Shown: piece by piece, positions 41,066-50,881 of the stretch | Layout of the letters: every line of letters starts with the position of its first letter | Numbering within the stretch: position 1 is the stretch's first letter | NCBI GenBank assembly: GCA_902796035.1 | Contig: CADBNR010000028.1 | Span: forward strand, 1 to 64,000 | Direction of reading: 5' to 3' | Length of the DNA stretch: 64,000 bases | Source: an uncultured Bacteroidales bacterium | GTDB taxonomy: Bacteria > Bacteroidota > Bacteroidia > Bacteroidales > Muribaculaceae | The notes under the pieces: generated by a model | Told to the model about the DNA's origin: nothing | Database searches by the model: none | What the model saw: only the letters and a program-made list of their open reading frames with translations | Program-made: the position numbers and the translations under genes

Positions 41066-44056
41066 TTAAAGGTCAACCTGGATTCCAGCTATGAACTGGC
41101 GTGTGGAGGGATAGTACGAACGTCCGCCCTGTGCGCCGGGCTGCAGACCGTTGACCTGATAGGTGGAGGGATCCACGCCGCTGAATTTGGTGATGGTGAA
41201 CACGTTCTTGGCCGTGAAGTAAACACGGATGCGGTCCAGGAAGCGGCATTTGGCCAGCGGAATCGTATAACCCAATGTCACCATGTCGAGCTTGAAGTAG
41301 TCGCCGCGTTCCAGATAATAGTCAGTCACCACGTTGGCCACGTCGGGCGAAACGTCGAAGTTCTTGCCGTAGGCCTTCTTCATCACGTTACCGTTGAAGT
41401 TGCGGGTGCCGTAATAGAAGTCGTGGATGTTGAAGATGTCGTATCCGAAAGCACCGCGGAAGAACAGCGCCAGGTCGAAGTTGCGGTAGCGGAAGTTGTG
41501 GCTGGTGGACAGCGTGAACTTAGGCATGCCGTTGCCTACTATGCGGCGGTCGTCGTCTGTTCCCTGTGTGGCGCGGATCACGTCGCCGTCCTTGTCGTAT
41601 ATGAGCCATTCGCCGTCCTGGGTGATACTGGCGTATTTCCACATATAGAAGTTACCCAGCGACTTGCCCTTCTCGATGCGCTGCAGGTTATAGTAGGGAT
41701 AGGGGTCCTCGGTGCTGCAGACGTTGTAGTAGTCCTGGCCCACGTATTCGGAGTTGCTGAACTTCACGAACTTATTGCTCATGGCCGTGCCGACGATGTC
41801 GAAGCTGTACGAGAAATTCTTTGTCTCCACGGCGTTGAAGTTCAGGTCGAACTCGAATCCGGTGTTGCGCATGGTTCCCACGTTGACGAACGTCTCGTCG
41901 TGGATGTTCGGCGGAACAGGCACCTTGTAGTTGCCGAGCAGGTCCTGCTGCGTACGGTTGAAGTAGTTCAACGAACCGGAGATGCGGTTGTTCAGCACCG
42001 CGAAGTCAAGACCGATGTTCCAGTTCTTGCCTTTCTCCCATTTCAGGTCGGGGTTGACGTTCTTGCCGGGACCCCATACCTGGAAGTACTTGCCGTTGTA
42101 GTAGTAATACCCGAAGCCGGACATGGTGTTGATGGACAGGTAGCTGGCGAAGTCCTGGTTGCCGGTCACACCGTAGTCGGCGCGTATCTTGAGTTCGTTA
42201 AGCCATTCGGCGTCCTTCATGAAGTTCTCCTGGCTGATGCGCCATCCTAAGGAGACGGCGGGGAAGTTACCCCACTTGTGGTTCTTACCGAACTTTGACG
42301 ATCCCTCGTGGCGCAGTGAAGCGGTAAGCAGGTATTTGCCCTCGAAGTCGTAGCTGACGCGGCCGAAGAAGGAGATTAACTTTGCGTCGTTCTTATAGCT
42401 GGACATCATGACCTCGCCTTCCTCCTTGGCCCATTCGCCGGAACCGAGGTTGTCGGCGCCAAGACCGTCGTTGGGGAAGTCCTGGTTCTCGGCGCTGAAG
42501 CCGGAATACTGCGAGTACTGGTATGAATATCCGATCATGGCCTTGATGTTGTGCTTCTCGGCAATGCGGGTGTCGTAATTGGCGAGCCATTCCAGCACGT
42601 ACTGCTTCTCCTTGGAGTATGAACGGCTGGCGTAGCCTTCCTGACCGTTGTTGATGCTGACGGTGCTGGTGGAGGGACGGAAGAAGGAGTTGTCGTTGTC
42701 ATAGACATGGTCGGCGAACATGATCTGTGTCGAAAGGTGATGGTCGCTGATGCCGTTCTTGGCGAACAGGGGCAGGAGGTTGAGCTTGACGGTTGCGTCC
42801 CAGTCCAGGAGTTTGGTGGTAGCCTTGTCTTTCTCCAGCTTCTGACGTTCCACAGGGTTGGAGCCTGTGATCTGGCCGTAGAAGTTATAGTACTGCGCGG
42901 GATTCTCGGGGTCCATCAGCGGAGTGGTTGGGTTTGCCTCCAGAGCGTCCTTGAACACGCTTCAGTCGGCGTTGCTGCGGTTGATGATACGCGGGGCGAT
43001 GTTTGCGCTGATGGTGAACAGGCCGCCTTTGGTGGTATGCATTATGGATGCGCGAGCACCGTATTCGCGACGTCCGGACCTGAGGTCGATTCCGTTAGCG
43101 TCGCGGAAGTCGGCGCTGACGCGGTAGTTGCTGTTGGAGTTGCCGCCGCTCACGGTCAGTGTGTGCTGCTGAGTGAAGCCTGTGCGCGTCACTGCGTCGA
43201 ACCAGTCGAGGTTGCCGCCGAGGTCTACGCCGCGGTCGCCCCAGCCCAGCTTGACCGCACGGTATTCCTGTGCGCTGAGCATCTTCAGGTCGCGGTTGGC
43301 CTTGTCCCAGGCGAACGTGCCGGTGTACGAGGTGTGTACCGCGCCGTCGCGCTGGCCCTTCTTGGTGGTTACGAGGATGACGCCGTTCGATCCGCGCGTA
43401 CCATATATAGCGGAGGCCGCACCGTCCTTCAGGATGTCGAACGATGCGATGTCGTTGGCATTGATGTTGGTGAGGTTGCCGCCGGGCACACCGTCAATCA
43501 CGATGAGGGGGCCGAGACCAGCGGAACGTGAGCTGACGCCGCGAATCTGGATGCTGGCCTGGTTATTGGGGTCGCCGGCGCCGGTGTTGGTGATGGACAC
43601 GCCCGGCACTTTGCCCTGAATCATCATGGAGGGGTCGAGCGAACTTACAGAGAGGAAGTCCTTCTCGCCTACATGCGATATGGCGGAGGTCAGTTCCTTC
43701 TTGTCCATGGTGCCGTAACCGATCACGACCACTTCGTTGAGCGAGGCCGAGTTTTCCTGCATCACCACGTCGATGACGGTGCGTCCCTTGATGGCCTCCT
43801 CTACGGGTTCGTAGCCGATGTAGGTGAATTTGATCTTGTCCTTTGCGTCTGCATTGAGACTGTATTTGCCGTCGATGTCGGTGACGGTGCCTGTCTTGGT
43901 TCCCGGTACTGTAACGGTGACTCCTATCAGGGGTTCGCCACCGGGTTCAGTCACCGTACCGGTCACTGTAGTCTGCTGGGCGCTTGCCAACGGCGCGCCG
44001 ATGGCGAGTGTAAACAGCAGCGACAGTTTCTGAAATGTGCTGTGGTTTCGAATCAT
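41066..44056 (-). pseudogene. susC: SusC-family TonB-dependent transporter with an in-frame TGA
   Basis: Outer-membrane glycan importer. Start taken at MIRNHSTFQKLSLLF (44056), a typical signal peptide ending ASAQQ; an in-frame ATG at 44098 also exists. The order is carboxypeptidase-like domain (TVTGTVTEPGGEPLIGV), plug (NEVVVIGYGTMDKKELTSAI, GVSITNTGAGDPN, IDGVPGGN), then barrel to the C-terminal RQFIAGIQVDL. A single TGA at 42964-42962 interrupts the barrel region, flanked in the same frame by NRSNAD and SVFKDALEANPTTP. The family pattern there suggests Trp (TGG), so one base change would restore a protein of about 996 residues. No other lesion is seen. It could be a true nonsense mutation, a sequencing error or a mixed population. 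Confidence 0.85.
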
Positions 44057-44132
44057 AAATATTAGGATTGTTAAGTTTTTCCGGTTGGTTAACTTCATCT
44101 GGACATCGCTGTAAGTAGGATGATGTACAGCG

Positions 44133-44164
44133 CAAAATTATATATAGATTTTCACTATGTCAAT
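44133..44164 (-). promoter_or_regulatory. Promoter of the Sus-like operon
   Basis: Minus-strand ATTG (44164-44161), 20 bases, TAATTTTG (44140-44133). The leader to susC is about 70 bases. It lies in the 282-base gap between susC and the regulator gene; nothing else was recognised in that gap. Confidence 0.6.
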
Positions 44165-44338
44165 CTCATATAGGAAAAATGTAGAAGTTTTTAATAGTTA
44201 AATGACTTGGAGACAGTTTGATAAGACTGTGACGCGGAACGAAATATGTAGCTGATTTTAAGCTGTCTTGCCTGCAATGAGGGACTTGAGAAGGGTGAAA
44301 ATGTTGAAATTATAAGGATTTATCGCAGGTTATGAAAG

Positions 44339-46003
44339 TCATGATTTGTTACGGTTGACCCTACCTATTTTCATAACTTCTGCTTCAAGCTGATTGCGAT
44401 CGCCGCAAGCTTTATTCCGTATCTTGGTCCTGTAGTTATAGATTGTGGTAAGGGAGTATCTTAGAAAAGTCGCGATACGGTTGCTGTCGGAAATTCCAAG
44501 CCTTATCAATGCGAATATCCGGAGCTCGGGAGTAAGCGTTCCGCTTTTTTTCTGAATAATTGCTTCTTCAGGCAACAGCAGTTTATTGAAGTCGTCCACG
44601 AATGAGGGAAACAGACTCAGGAACGTTTTGTCGAACTGGTCGTAGAACATTTTCAGTTCCTGGTCGATGATTGAAGAAGATTTAATCATTTTCTTCAGCT
44701 CATCGGTTTTGTTGTCACCGATAAGGCGACCTATGGATTTGCGGTATGTATCGAGTTTTTCTATATAAAGGAGACATTGGTCCATGTACCGGCCCAGATA
44801 GACCGCCTTCATCTCGGAAATCTCGGCTATTGACATGTTAGCCTCGCTTAAATTTTCATTTGTTATTTTCAGCTGTTGGGTAATCTTGTTGAGAGAATCG
44901 TATGCGAGTTGGGTTTCCTGCCGGGACCTGGAGATGCGGAGCATCTGCTTGCGTAAATAGAATATCAGTGCAAGTAGCATCAATGAAAGCACGGTGATGA
45001 TAGCGATGGTCCATTCCAGAGACAGTTTCTGCTTTCGGATTGTCTCGATGTAGATATTGTTGATTTTGGGATATGAGTCGTTGAGCTCGATGATGCGCAG
45101 TCTGGCATTGCATTTCGTTGCGTCTTCGACAGCCATGGACATCAGTTCGTAGGCGCGGTCCAAGTCTCCTTCTTCGTAAAGCAAAAGGGCCAGCGCGCGG
45201 AGAGACATATACTCCCTTACCGATGATTTCAGGTCGGATATGGATGACCGGAGCAGGAACTCCTTGCGCTTTTCATGATTCTCCAGTTGTTCGTACGATT
45301 CGGAAAGAGTCCATGCGCAGATGGCCCGATCGTGTTCGGACAGGTCGTTCTGATTCATGAATGCGTTCAGGACACCTATTGCCTGCTCGGGTTTGCCTTT
45401 GTTGTTAAGTATGTCGGCCCTGGTGATTACATGAGCCAGCGTTCCCGGAGCATTTACCGAGATGATTGAGTCGCGGAATTGATTGGTCAGGTCAATGTAA
45501 TGCCGTTTCATGGGCTCGAAGCTTGAGAAATCGGCAAGATGACCATATACGGTGCGAAGTATGTGGAAATAATATGGATGCAGGTATTCCGGCAGTTCGT
45601 CACGGTGTATGGAATCCATTATGGACAATGTTTCATAATACATCCCTGTGGCGGAATATATGTTTGCGCGGTTCATCATGGCATTGGCGATCAGAACTCT
45701 GTCGCCGGTGCGCCGTGCCACCTGCTCCTCTCGCAGGCTGATGTTGTATGCCGAATCCGTGTTGAACGATACGTATTCGTCATAGAGATGGTTAAGGAAG
45801 TCGAAACGCTGACGGTCGTCTGTGGCCCGGCTCAAATCATTGCGCAGTTGGTTCAACCGTTTCTCCTTGAAATTAAGGTACATCTCTCTGTTTGCAATGA
45901 CCTGGTCCAACTGATTCATAAGCGAATCATTCAGAGTCTTTCCGTATGCTGCCATCGAGGTGGTTGCGAAGAAATAAATGAGTATTATGAGTACGGTACG
46001 CAT
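44339..46003 (-). CDS. susR: SusR-like membrane-spanning transcription regulator
   Basis: 554 residues: a signal/anchor segment (about 1-18), a TPR-like helical periplasmic region (about 30-310), a transmembrane helix (329-350), a coiled coil (about 355-400) and a C-terminal helix-turn-helix with LTPELRIFALIRLGISDSNR followed by LRYSLTTIYNYRTKIRNKA (about 490-540). This layout is that of SusR, the maltose-sensing activator of the starch system, and its relatives beside other alpha-glucan loci. I infer that it senses a malto- or isomalto-oligosaccharide in the periplasm and activates the susC operon directly downstream on the same strand. Confidence 0.85.
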   Translation of the reverse strand: MRTVLIILIYFFATTSMAAYGKTLNDSLMNQLDQVIANREMYLNFKEKRLNQLRNDLSRATDDRQRFDFLNHLYDEYVSFNTDSAYNISLREEQVARRTGDRVLIANAMMNRANIYSATGMYYETLSIMDSIHRDELPEYLHPYYFHILRTVYGHLADFSSFEPMKRHYIDLTNQFRDSIISVNAPGTLAHVITRADILNNKGKPEQAIGVLNAFMNQNDLSEHDRAICAWTLSESYEQLENHEKRKEFLLRSSISDLKSSVREYMSLRALALLLYEEGDLDRAYELMSMAVEDATKCNARLRIIELNDSYPKINNIYIETIRKQKLSLEWTIAIITVLSLMLLALIFYLRKQMLRISRSRQETQLAYDSLNKITQQLKITNENLSEANMSIAEISEMKAVYLGRYMDQCLLYIEKLDTYRKSIGRLIGDNKTDELKKMIKSSSIIDQELKMFYDQFDKTFLSLFPSFVDDFNKLLLPEEAIIQKKSGTLTPELRIFALIRLGISDSNRIATFLRYSLTTIYNYRTKIRNKACGDRNQLEAEVMKIGRVNRNKS

Positions 46004-46028
46004 GGTATTCTCATGAGGAAAACATCTG

Positions 46029-46036
46029 CAAATATA
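46029..46036 (-). promoter_or_regulatory. -7 element of susR
   Basis: TATATTTG on the minus strand, about 25 bases before the susR ATG. The spacing position for the -33 element holds no clear TTTG, so this could be a weak promoter. Confidence 0.45.
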
Positions 46037-46113
46037 TAATAAATATTATAATTAATGTTAATGTCGGGATGTTAAATGTTAATTATTTTTTTGCCAAAAA
46101 TATGTTAATGGCA

Positions 46114-46147
46114 GAAAAAAAGCCCATAATCATACTGATTATGAGCT
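46114..46147 (-). terminator. Terminator of the cobW-porin operon
   Basis: AGC-mismatch-CATAATCA (46121-46132) pairs with TGATTATG-mismatch-GCT (46136-46147) around a TAC loop, and on the minus strand it is followed by a run of seven T. It ends the porin transcript 28 bases after the stop codon. Confidence 0.88.
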
Positions 46148-46174
46148 TAAAATAAGGTATTGCTATTGAAGTTG

Positions 46175-47218
46175 TCAGAATCTGACTACTATTTCGGCTA
46201 CGAAGCGGTCGGGAGACTTGCCTTCGCCTTCCCATTGGGTATAAGCCTCGTAGTTCAGGCGGAAGTCGGCATGCACGGCCTTGAATGTATATGTAAGGGT
46301 CGAGCCGATGGTGACGCGCTGGCGTGCGGCGTCGAATGTGTCGTCGCCGGTCTGTGCCAGCGAATAATGGTCGGTCATGCCGTCATAGCGCGCCTGAACG
46401 CTCCAGCGGTTGAAAATCCACCACTTTACGGGTATATGCCAGTCAACGAATGCGAGGTAGCTGTGCGCGTCCTTATGCTTCGCGTTGCAGTATTTCTCGT
46501 ACATATATTCGGCGCATACCAGCCAGTTCCTGTTTTCCCATCCGGCAAATCCGTCAATCAGGTTGGCGCGTCGTTCGCCGGGCTTGATGGAGGCGTATCC
46601 GGCACTGAGGCTGAACCCGGCGGGCAGCTTGTACAGAGCCTTGGCTGACCATGCCACCGTCTTGCTCCACACATTGTGGTCGGCCATGTTGGCGGGGTTG
46701 AACGCTCCGGCCTCGAGAGTGAGGGGAGTCTTGGGGAGCGTGTACGACAGTTTGGCGCCGACGGCGCGGTAGTTCATCACCTGCTTGGCCATGAACGAGC
46801 GGTTGGCGAAATAGTAGTTTGCCGGAGAGCGGAATGTCTCCACGCCGAACGGCATACGGAATTGTCCGGCCTGAAGCGTGAGGCCTTTCACTATATTGAA
46901 TTTGCCGTAGGCATCCAGTATTTTGATTTTACCCTGGTCGCAAAGGTCGAGTTGCACGAAATAGCCGATCTGAGGCATAACCTTGCCTTCGATCGAGAAA
47001 CGTGCGTTGCGTACCTGAAACCGCTGATCGCCTGTCGCGGTGTTTATCTCCCAGCGAGGGCGGATTGCACCGTGGAAAGTGGGCATGTACGAGAACTTCG
47101 GCTCCTCCGGAGCGGGAGTGGTCTTTACATCGTCGGCCGATGCCGCCGGCAATGCAAAGCAAAGGGGGAACGTGGTCAGTACGAGGCCGCGTACCCTCCA
47201 GGTATGTTTTATCGTCAT
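46175..47218 (-). CDS. OprP/OprO-like outer-membrane porin
   Basis: 347 residues with a signal peptide ending ALPAASA. The mature protein has the amphipathic beta-strand pattern of phosphate-selective-porin-like proteins: FSYMPTFHGAIRPRWEI, RFQVRNARFSIEGKVMPQIGYFVQLDL, GQFRMPFG, and a terminal strand ending in aromatic VRF as outer-membrane barrels do. Members take up anions or other small solutes; selectivity is not evident. It lies 17 bases after a COG0523 metallochaperone-type GTPase, which suggests co-transcription and possibly a role in metal limitation. Confidence 0.82.
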   Translation of the reverse strand: MTIKHTWRVRGLVLTTFPLCFALPAASADDVKTTPAPEEPKFSYMPTFHGAIRPRWEINTATGDQRFQVRNARFSIEGKVMPQIGYFVQLDLCDQGKIKILDAYGKFNIVKGLTLQAGQFRMPFGVETFRSPANYYFANRSFMAKQVMNYRAVGAKLSYTLPKTPLTLEAGAFNPANMADHNVWSKTVAWSAKALYKLPAGFSLSAGYASIKPGERRANLIDGFAGWENRNWLVCAEYMYEKYCNAKHKDAHSYLAFVDWHIPVKWWIFNRWSVQARYDGMTDHYSLAQTGDDTFDAARQRVTIGSTLTYTFKAVHADFRLNYEAYTQWEGEGKSPDRFVAEIVVRF

Positions 47219-47235
47219 GATTTCGGGTTAGAAGA

Positions 47236-48480
<1,245 letters not shown>

Positions 48481-48522
48481 TGATTCGGGTGTAATAGAGG
48501 GTGGCCCCTCATATATAGACTG

Positions 48523-48554
48523 CAAAATTAACAATTTTTGGACTAATAATCAAA
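48523..48554 (-). promoter_or_regulatory. Promoter of the cobW-porin operon
   Basis: Minus-strand TTTG (48554-48551), 20 bases, TAATTTTG (48530-48523). Perfect match to both elements. The leader is about 35-40 bases. I did not find a clear inverted repeat that would mark a Zur site. Confidence 0.72.
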
Positions 48555-48649
48555 GGCCGGATGCAATTACCCATTGAATCAGGATTGTCCGTTTTGATTT
48601 TACCCATCTTTTTAGTAATTTAGCGGTAGAATATCAAGAATAGAGGGAA

Positions 48650-49144
48650 ATGGCAAAACTTTATCCTATCGGCGTGCAGAGCTTCACTACCCTTCGCGAG
48701 GACGGATATATATGTTGATAAAACAGCGTATATTGAGAAACTGATAACCAACGGGAAGTATTACTTTCTGAGTCGTCCGCGCCGATTCGGCAAATCCCTG
48801 CTTCTATCCACCATCGAAGCTTTTTACCGGGGACAAAAGGAACTTTTCGAGGGATTGGCGATAAGTCGCATGGAGCATGACTGGCAACCGCATCCTGTAT
48901 TTATACCGAGGCATAGATGCAGACGGCTTCAGGCCGCATCGACCTGAGGGTCAAGACTCCCGAATATCTGTATCTGTTTGAGTTCAAGGTGAACCGCAGC
49001 GCGCGGGAAGCCATGGACCAGATCAACAGCCGCGACTATCTGCTGCCGTTCCGTGCCGACGGAAGCAAGATAATCAAGGTCGGCGCCAACTTCGACGACG
49101 CCATACGCTCCATCTCCGACTGGATTGTGGAAGCGGAAGGATGA
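48650..49144 (+). pseudogene. Remnant of an AAA-ATPase/PD-(D/E)XK protein
   Basis: Homologous to the common Bacteroidetes AAA-ATPase-like proteins (usually about 520 residues). The first frame reads [22 protein letters not shown] then stops. After loss of one TA from a TATATAT tract (48705-48713 region) a second frame continues [20 protein letters not shown] with the Walker [20 protein letters not shown], up to [10 protein letters not shown] third frame then holds the C-terminal nuclease part, [20 protein letters not shown] to VGANFDDAIRSISDW. About 300 residues expected between these parts are missing, so this is a frameshift plus an internal deletion and the gene is dead. Confidence 0.88.
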
Positions 49145-49180
49145 GGTAACAGCCATTACCCGAGATGCAATGGAATGCTC

Positions 49181-49240
49181 CCCGTTTAATCAGGCTTAAT
49201 CAAGATTAATCGGGATAAATCGGGATAAATCAGGATTAAT
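49181..49240 (+). repeat. Six 10-bp units, consensus CRGGATTAAT
   Basis: CCCGTTTAAT, CAGGCTTAAT, CAAGATTAAT, CGGGATAAAT, CGGGATAAAT, CAGGATTAAT in perfect 10-base register. The array ends 15 bases before the ATG of the SGNH hydrolase gene. Confidence 0.93.
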
Positions 49241-49255
49241 TAAAACTTAGATACT

Positions 49256-49948
49256 ATGCGAAGAATAATGACAATGGCGGCGGCCGGGCTGGTGTGTCTG
49301 GCGGCGGGAGCGGCCAAGACGTGGGAATACAAGCCGTCGGTATCGATCTTAGGCGACAGCTATTCCACTTACGAGGGGTATATCAAACCGGCCACAAACG
49401 AGATGTGGTACTTTGCCAATGAGTCCGGCGACCGTACCGACGTGCGCGATGTGACCCAGACATGGTGGTGGCAGTTCATCAAGGAGAACGGCTTCCGGCT
49501 GGAGCAGAACAACTCATATTCCGGCTCGACCATATCGTACAAGGGGTATAACGAGAGCAACTACCAGCCCCGCAGTTTCATAACCCGTGTCAACAACTTA
49601 GGCAGCCCGGACATCCTGCTGATATTCGGCGCCACCAACGACAGCTGGGCCAACGTGGAAGTGGGCGAGTACAAGTGGGAAGGACAGACCGACATGGACC
49701 TTTATACGTTCCGTCCCGCAATTGCCCGGCTGATGAAGGATGTGACCGTGCGTTATCCAAACGTGGATATCTACTACATCATCAACAGCGAGCTGCGTCC
49801 CGAGATTGTGGAGTCGGTCGAGACGGCCTGCAGGAAATATGGCGTGCCTACCATCCGGCTGAAGGATATAGACAAGATAAACGGCCATCCCTCCATCAAG
49901 GGAATGCGCCAGATTGCCGATCAGCTGAAGGAAGCTATCTGCAAGTAG
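49256..49948 (+). CDS. Secreted SGNH/GDSL-type hydrolase
   Basis: 230 residues with a short signal peptide (about 1-20, LVCLAAGAA). Block I SILGDSYSTYEGY holds the nucleophile Ser, FGATNDSWAN is block III, and INGHPSIKGM near the C-terminus supplies the catalytic His. The family comprises esterases and carbohydrate acetyl esterases; the substrate is not shown by sequence. The gene directly follows the decamer repeat array. Its last 14 bases overlap the convergent homocysteine methyltransferase gene. Confidence 0.85.
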   Translation: MRRIMTMAAAGLVCLAAGAAKTWEYKPSVSILGDSYSTYEGYIKPATNEMWYFANESGDRTDVRDVTQTWWWQFIKENGFRLEQNNSYSGSTISYKGYNESNYQPRSFITRVNNLGSPDILLIFGATNDSWANVEVGEYKWEGQTDMDLYTFRPAIARLMKDVTVRYPNVDIYYIINSELRPEIVESVETACRKYGVPTIRLKDIDKINGHPSIKGMRQIADQLKEAICK

Positions 49949-50855
49949 AAGCCTTGCGGGCGGTCTCGGAAAGCAACGCGATATGCTGCGGCGTGGTGCC
50001 GCAGCATCCGCCCACGATGTTCAGCAATCCGTCGTCAAGCAAAGGCTTCACAGTGTCGACAAACGCTTCGGGAGTCAGACTGTAATTGCCCATGCGGTCG
50101 GGCAGACCTGCATTGGGGTAGAATATGATGGGGAAAGGGGATTTGTCGGCAAGCTCGCGTACGTGTCTTGCGAGGAAATCCGGTCCCGAGCCGCAGTTGA
50201 AGCCCACGGCATCGGGTCGGAATTCCTTAACGATGGCCAGCACCGCATCCAACGTATGACCTGACAGCAGACGGCCCGAGGCATCGGAAAGGGTGACGGA
50301 TACAATGAGGGGAATATCTGATTGGAGTGAATCAAGAGCATGGCGTATTCCGGACAGCTGTGCCTTGATGTTGAGCGCGTCGAAGCAAGTCTCGAGGATA
50401 ATCAGGTCTACGCCGGCACGTAGCAGTGCTTCCGACTGCTGACGTGCGGCCTCGGCCAATGTATCGAAATCTACGGCGCGGTAAGCCGGGCTGTCGACTT
50501 CGTCGGGGAGCGAGACGGCTACGGGCGTCGGACCCATGGAGCCGGCCACGAATCGAGGCCGCGACGGATCGAGTTCTTCGGCGTGTTGCGTTTCGGCACG
50601 GGCAATCGCCACGCCGCGGCGGTTCAGTTCCTCCACACGGTGCTCCATTGCGTATTCCTGCTGGGAAATGGCGTTGGAGTTGAACGTGTTGGTCTCGATT
50701 ATGTCGGCGCCGGCGTCGAGGTATGAGCGATGTATCGCCGCCACCACATCCGGGCGCGTGATGTTGAGCATGTCGACGTTGCCTCCGGCCGAGGCCGGCG
50801 AACGTTGTATCTGCACGCCAAGCGACCCGTCGAGCACAAGGACGCGGCGGCGCAT
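49935..50855 (-). CDS. Stand-alone homocysteine S-methyltransferase domain protein
   Basis: 306 residues from MRRRVLVLDGSLG; upstream in-frame codons overlap gdhA and do not resemble the family. The zinc ligands of the Hcy-binding domain are present: Cys221 in GFNCGSGP and Cys284-Cys285 in VGGCCGTTPQH. NPNAGLP-like NAGLPDRMGNYSLTP matches the first domain of cobalamin-dependent MetH rather than betaine or S-methylmethionine enzymes. The later MetH domains (pterin, cobalamin, activation) are absent here, so it either acts with a separate methyl donor protein or has a different donor. It lies 26 bases after the gdhA stop on the same strand. Confidence 0.8.
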   Translation of the reverse strand: MRRRVLVLDGSLGVQIQRSPASAGGNVDMLNITRPDVVAAIHRSYLDAGADIIETNTFNSNAISQQEYAMEHRVEELNRRGVAIARAETQHAEELDPSRPRFVAGSMGPTPVAVSLPDEVDSPAYRAVDFDTLAEAARQQSEALLRAGVDLIILETCFDALNIKAQLSGIRHALDSLQSDIPLIVSVTLSDASGRLLSGHTLDAVLAIVKEFRPDAVGFNCGSGPDFLARHVRELADKSPFPIIFYPNAGLPDRMGNYSLTPEAFVDTVKPLLDDGLLNIVGGCCGTTPQHIALLSETARKASTCR

Positions 50856-50881
50856 CAATTCACGGAAAAGACGGCAGCGAC

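Noticed and set aside
42955..42970. Selenocysteine or recoded UGA in SusC
   Set aside because: The family context predicts Trp, no selenocysteine stem-loop or sel genes are seen, and other genes here use TGA as a normal stop (for example hutU and dsbD).
48650..49144. A functional restriction or transposon-borne nuclease
   Set aside because: Frameshift and loss of about 300 residues; no inverted repeats or partner genes flank it.
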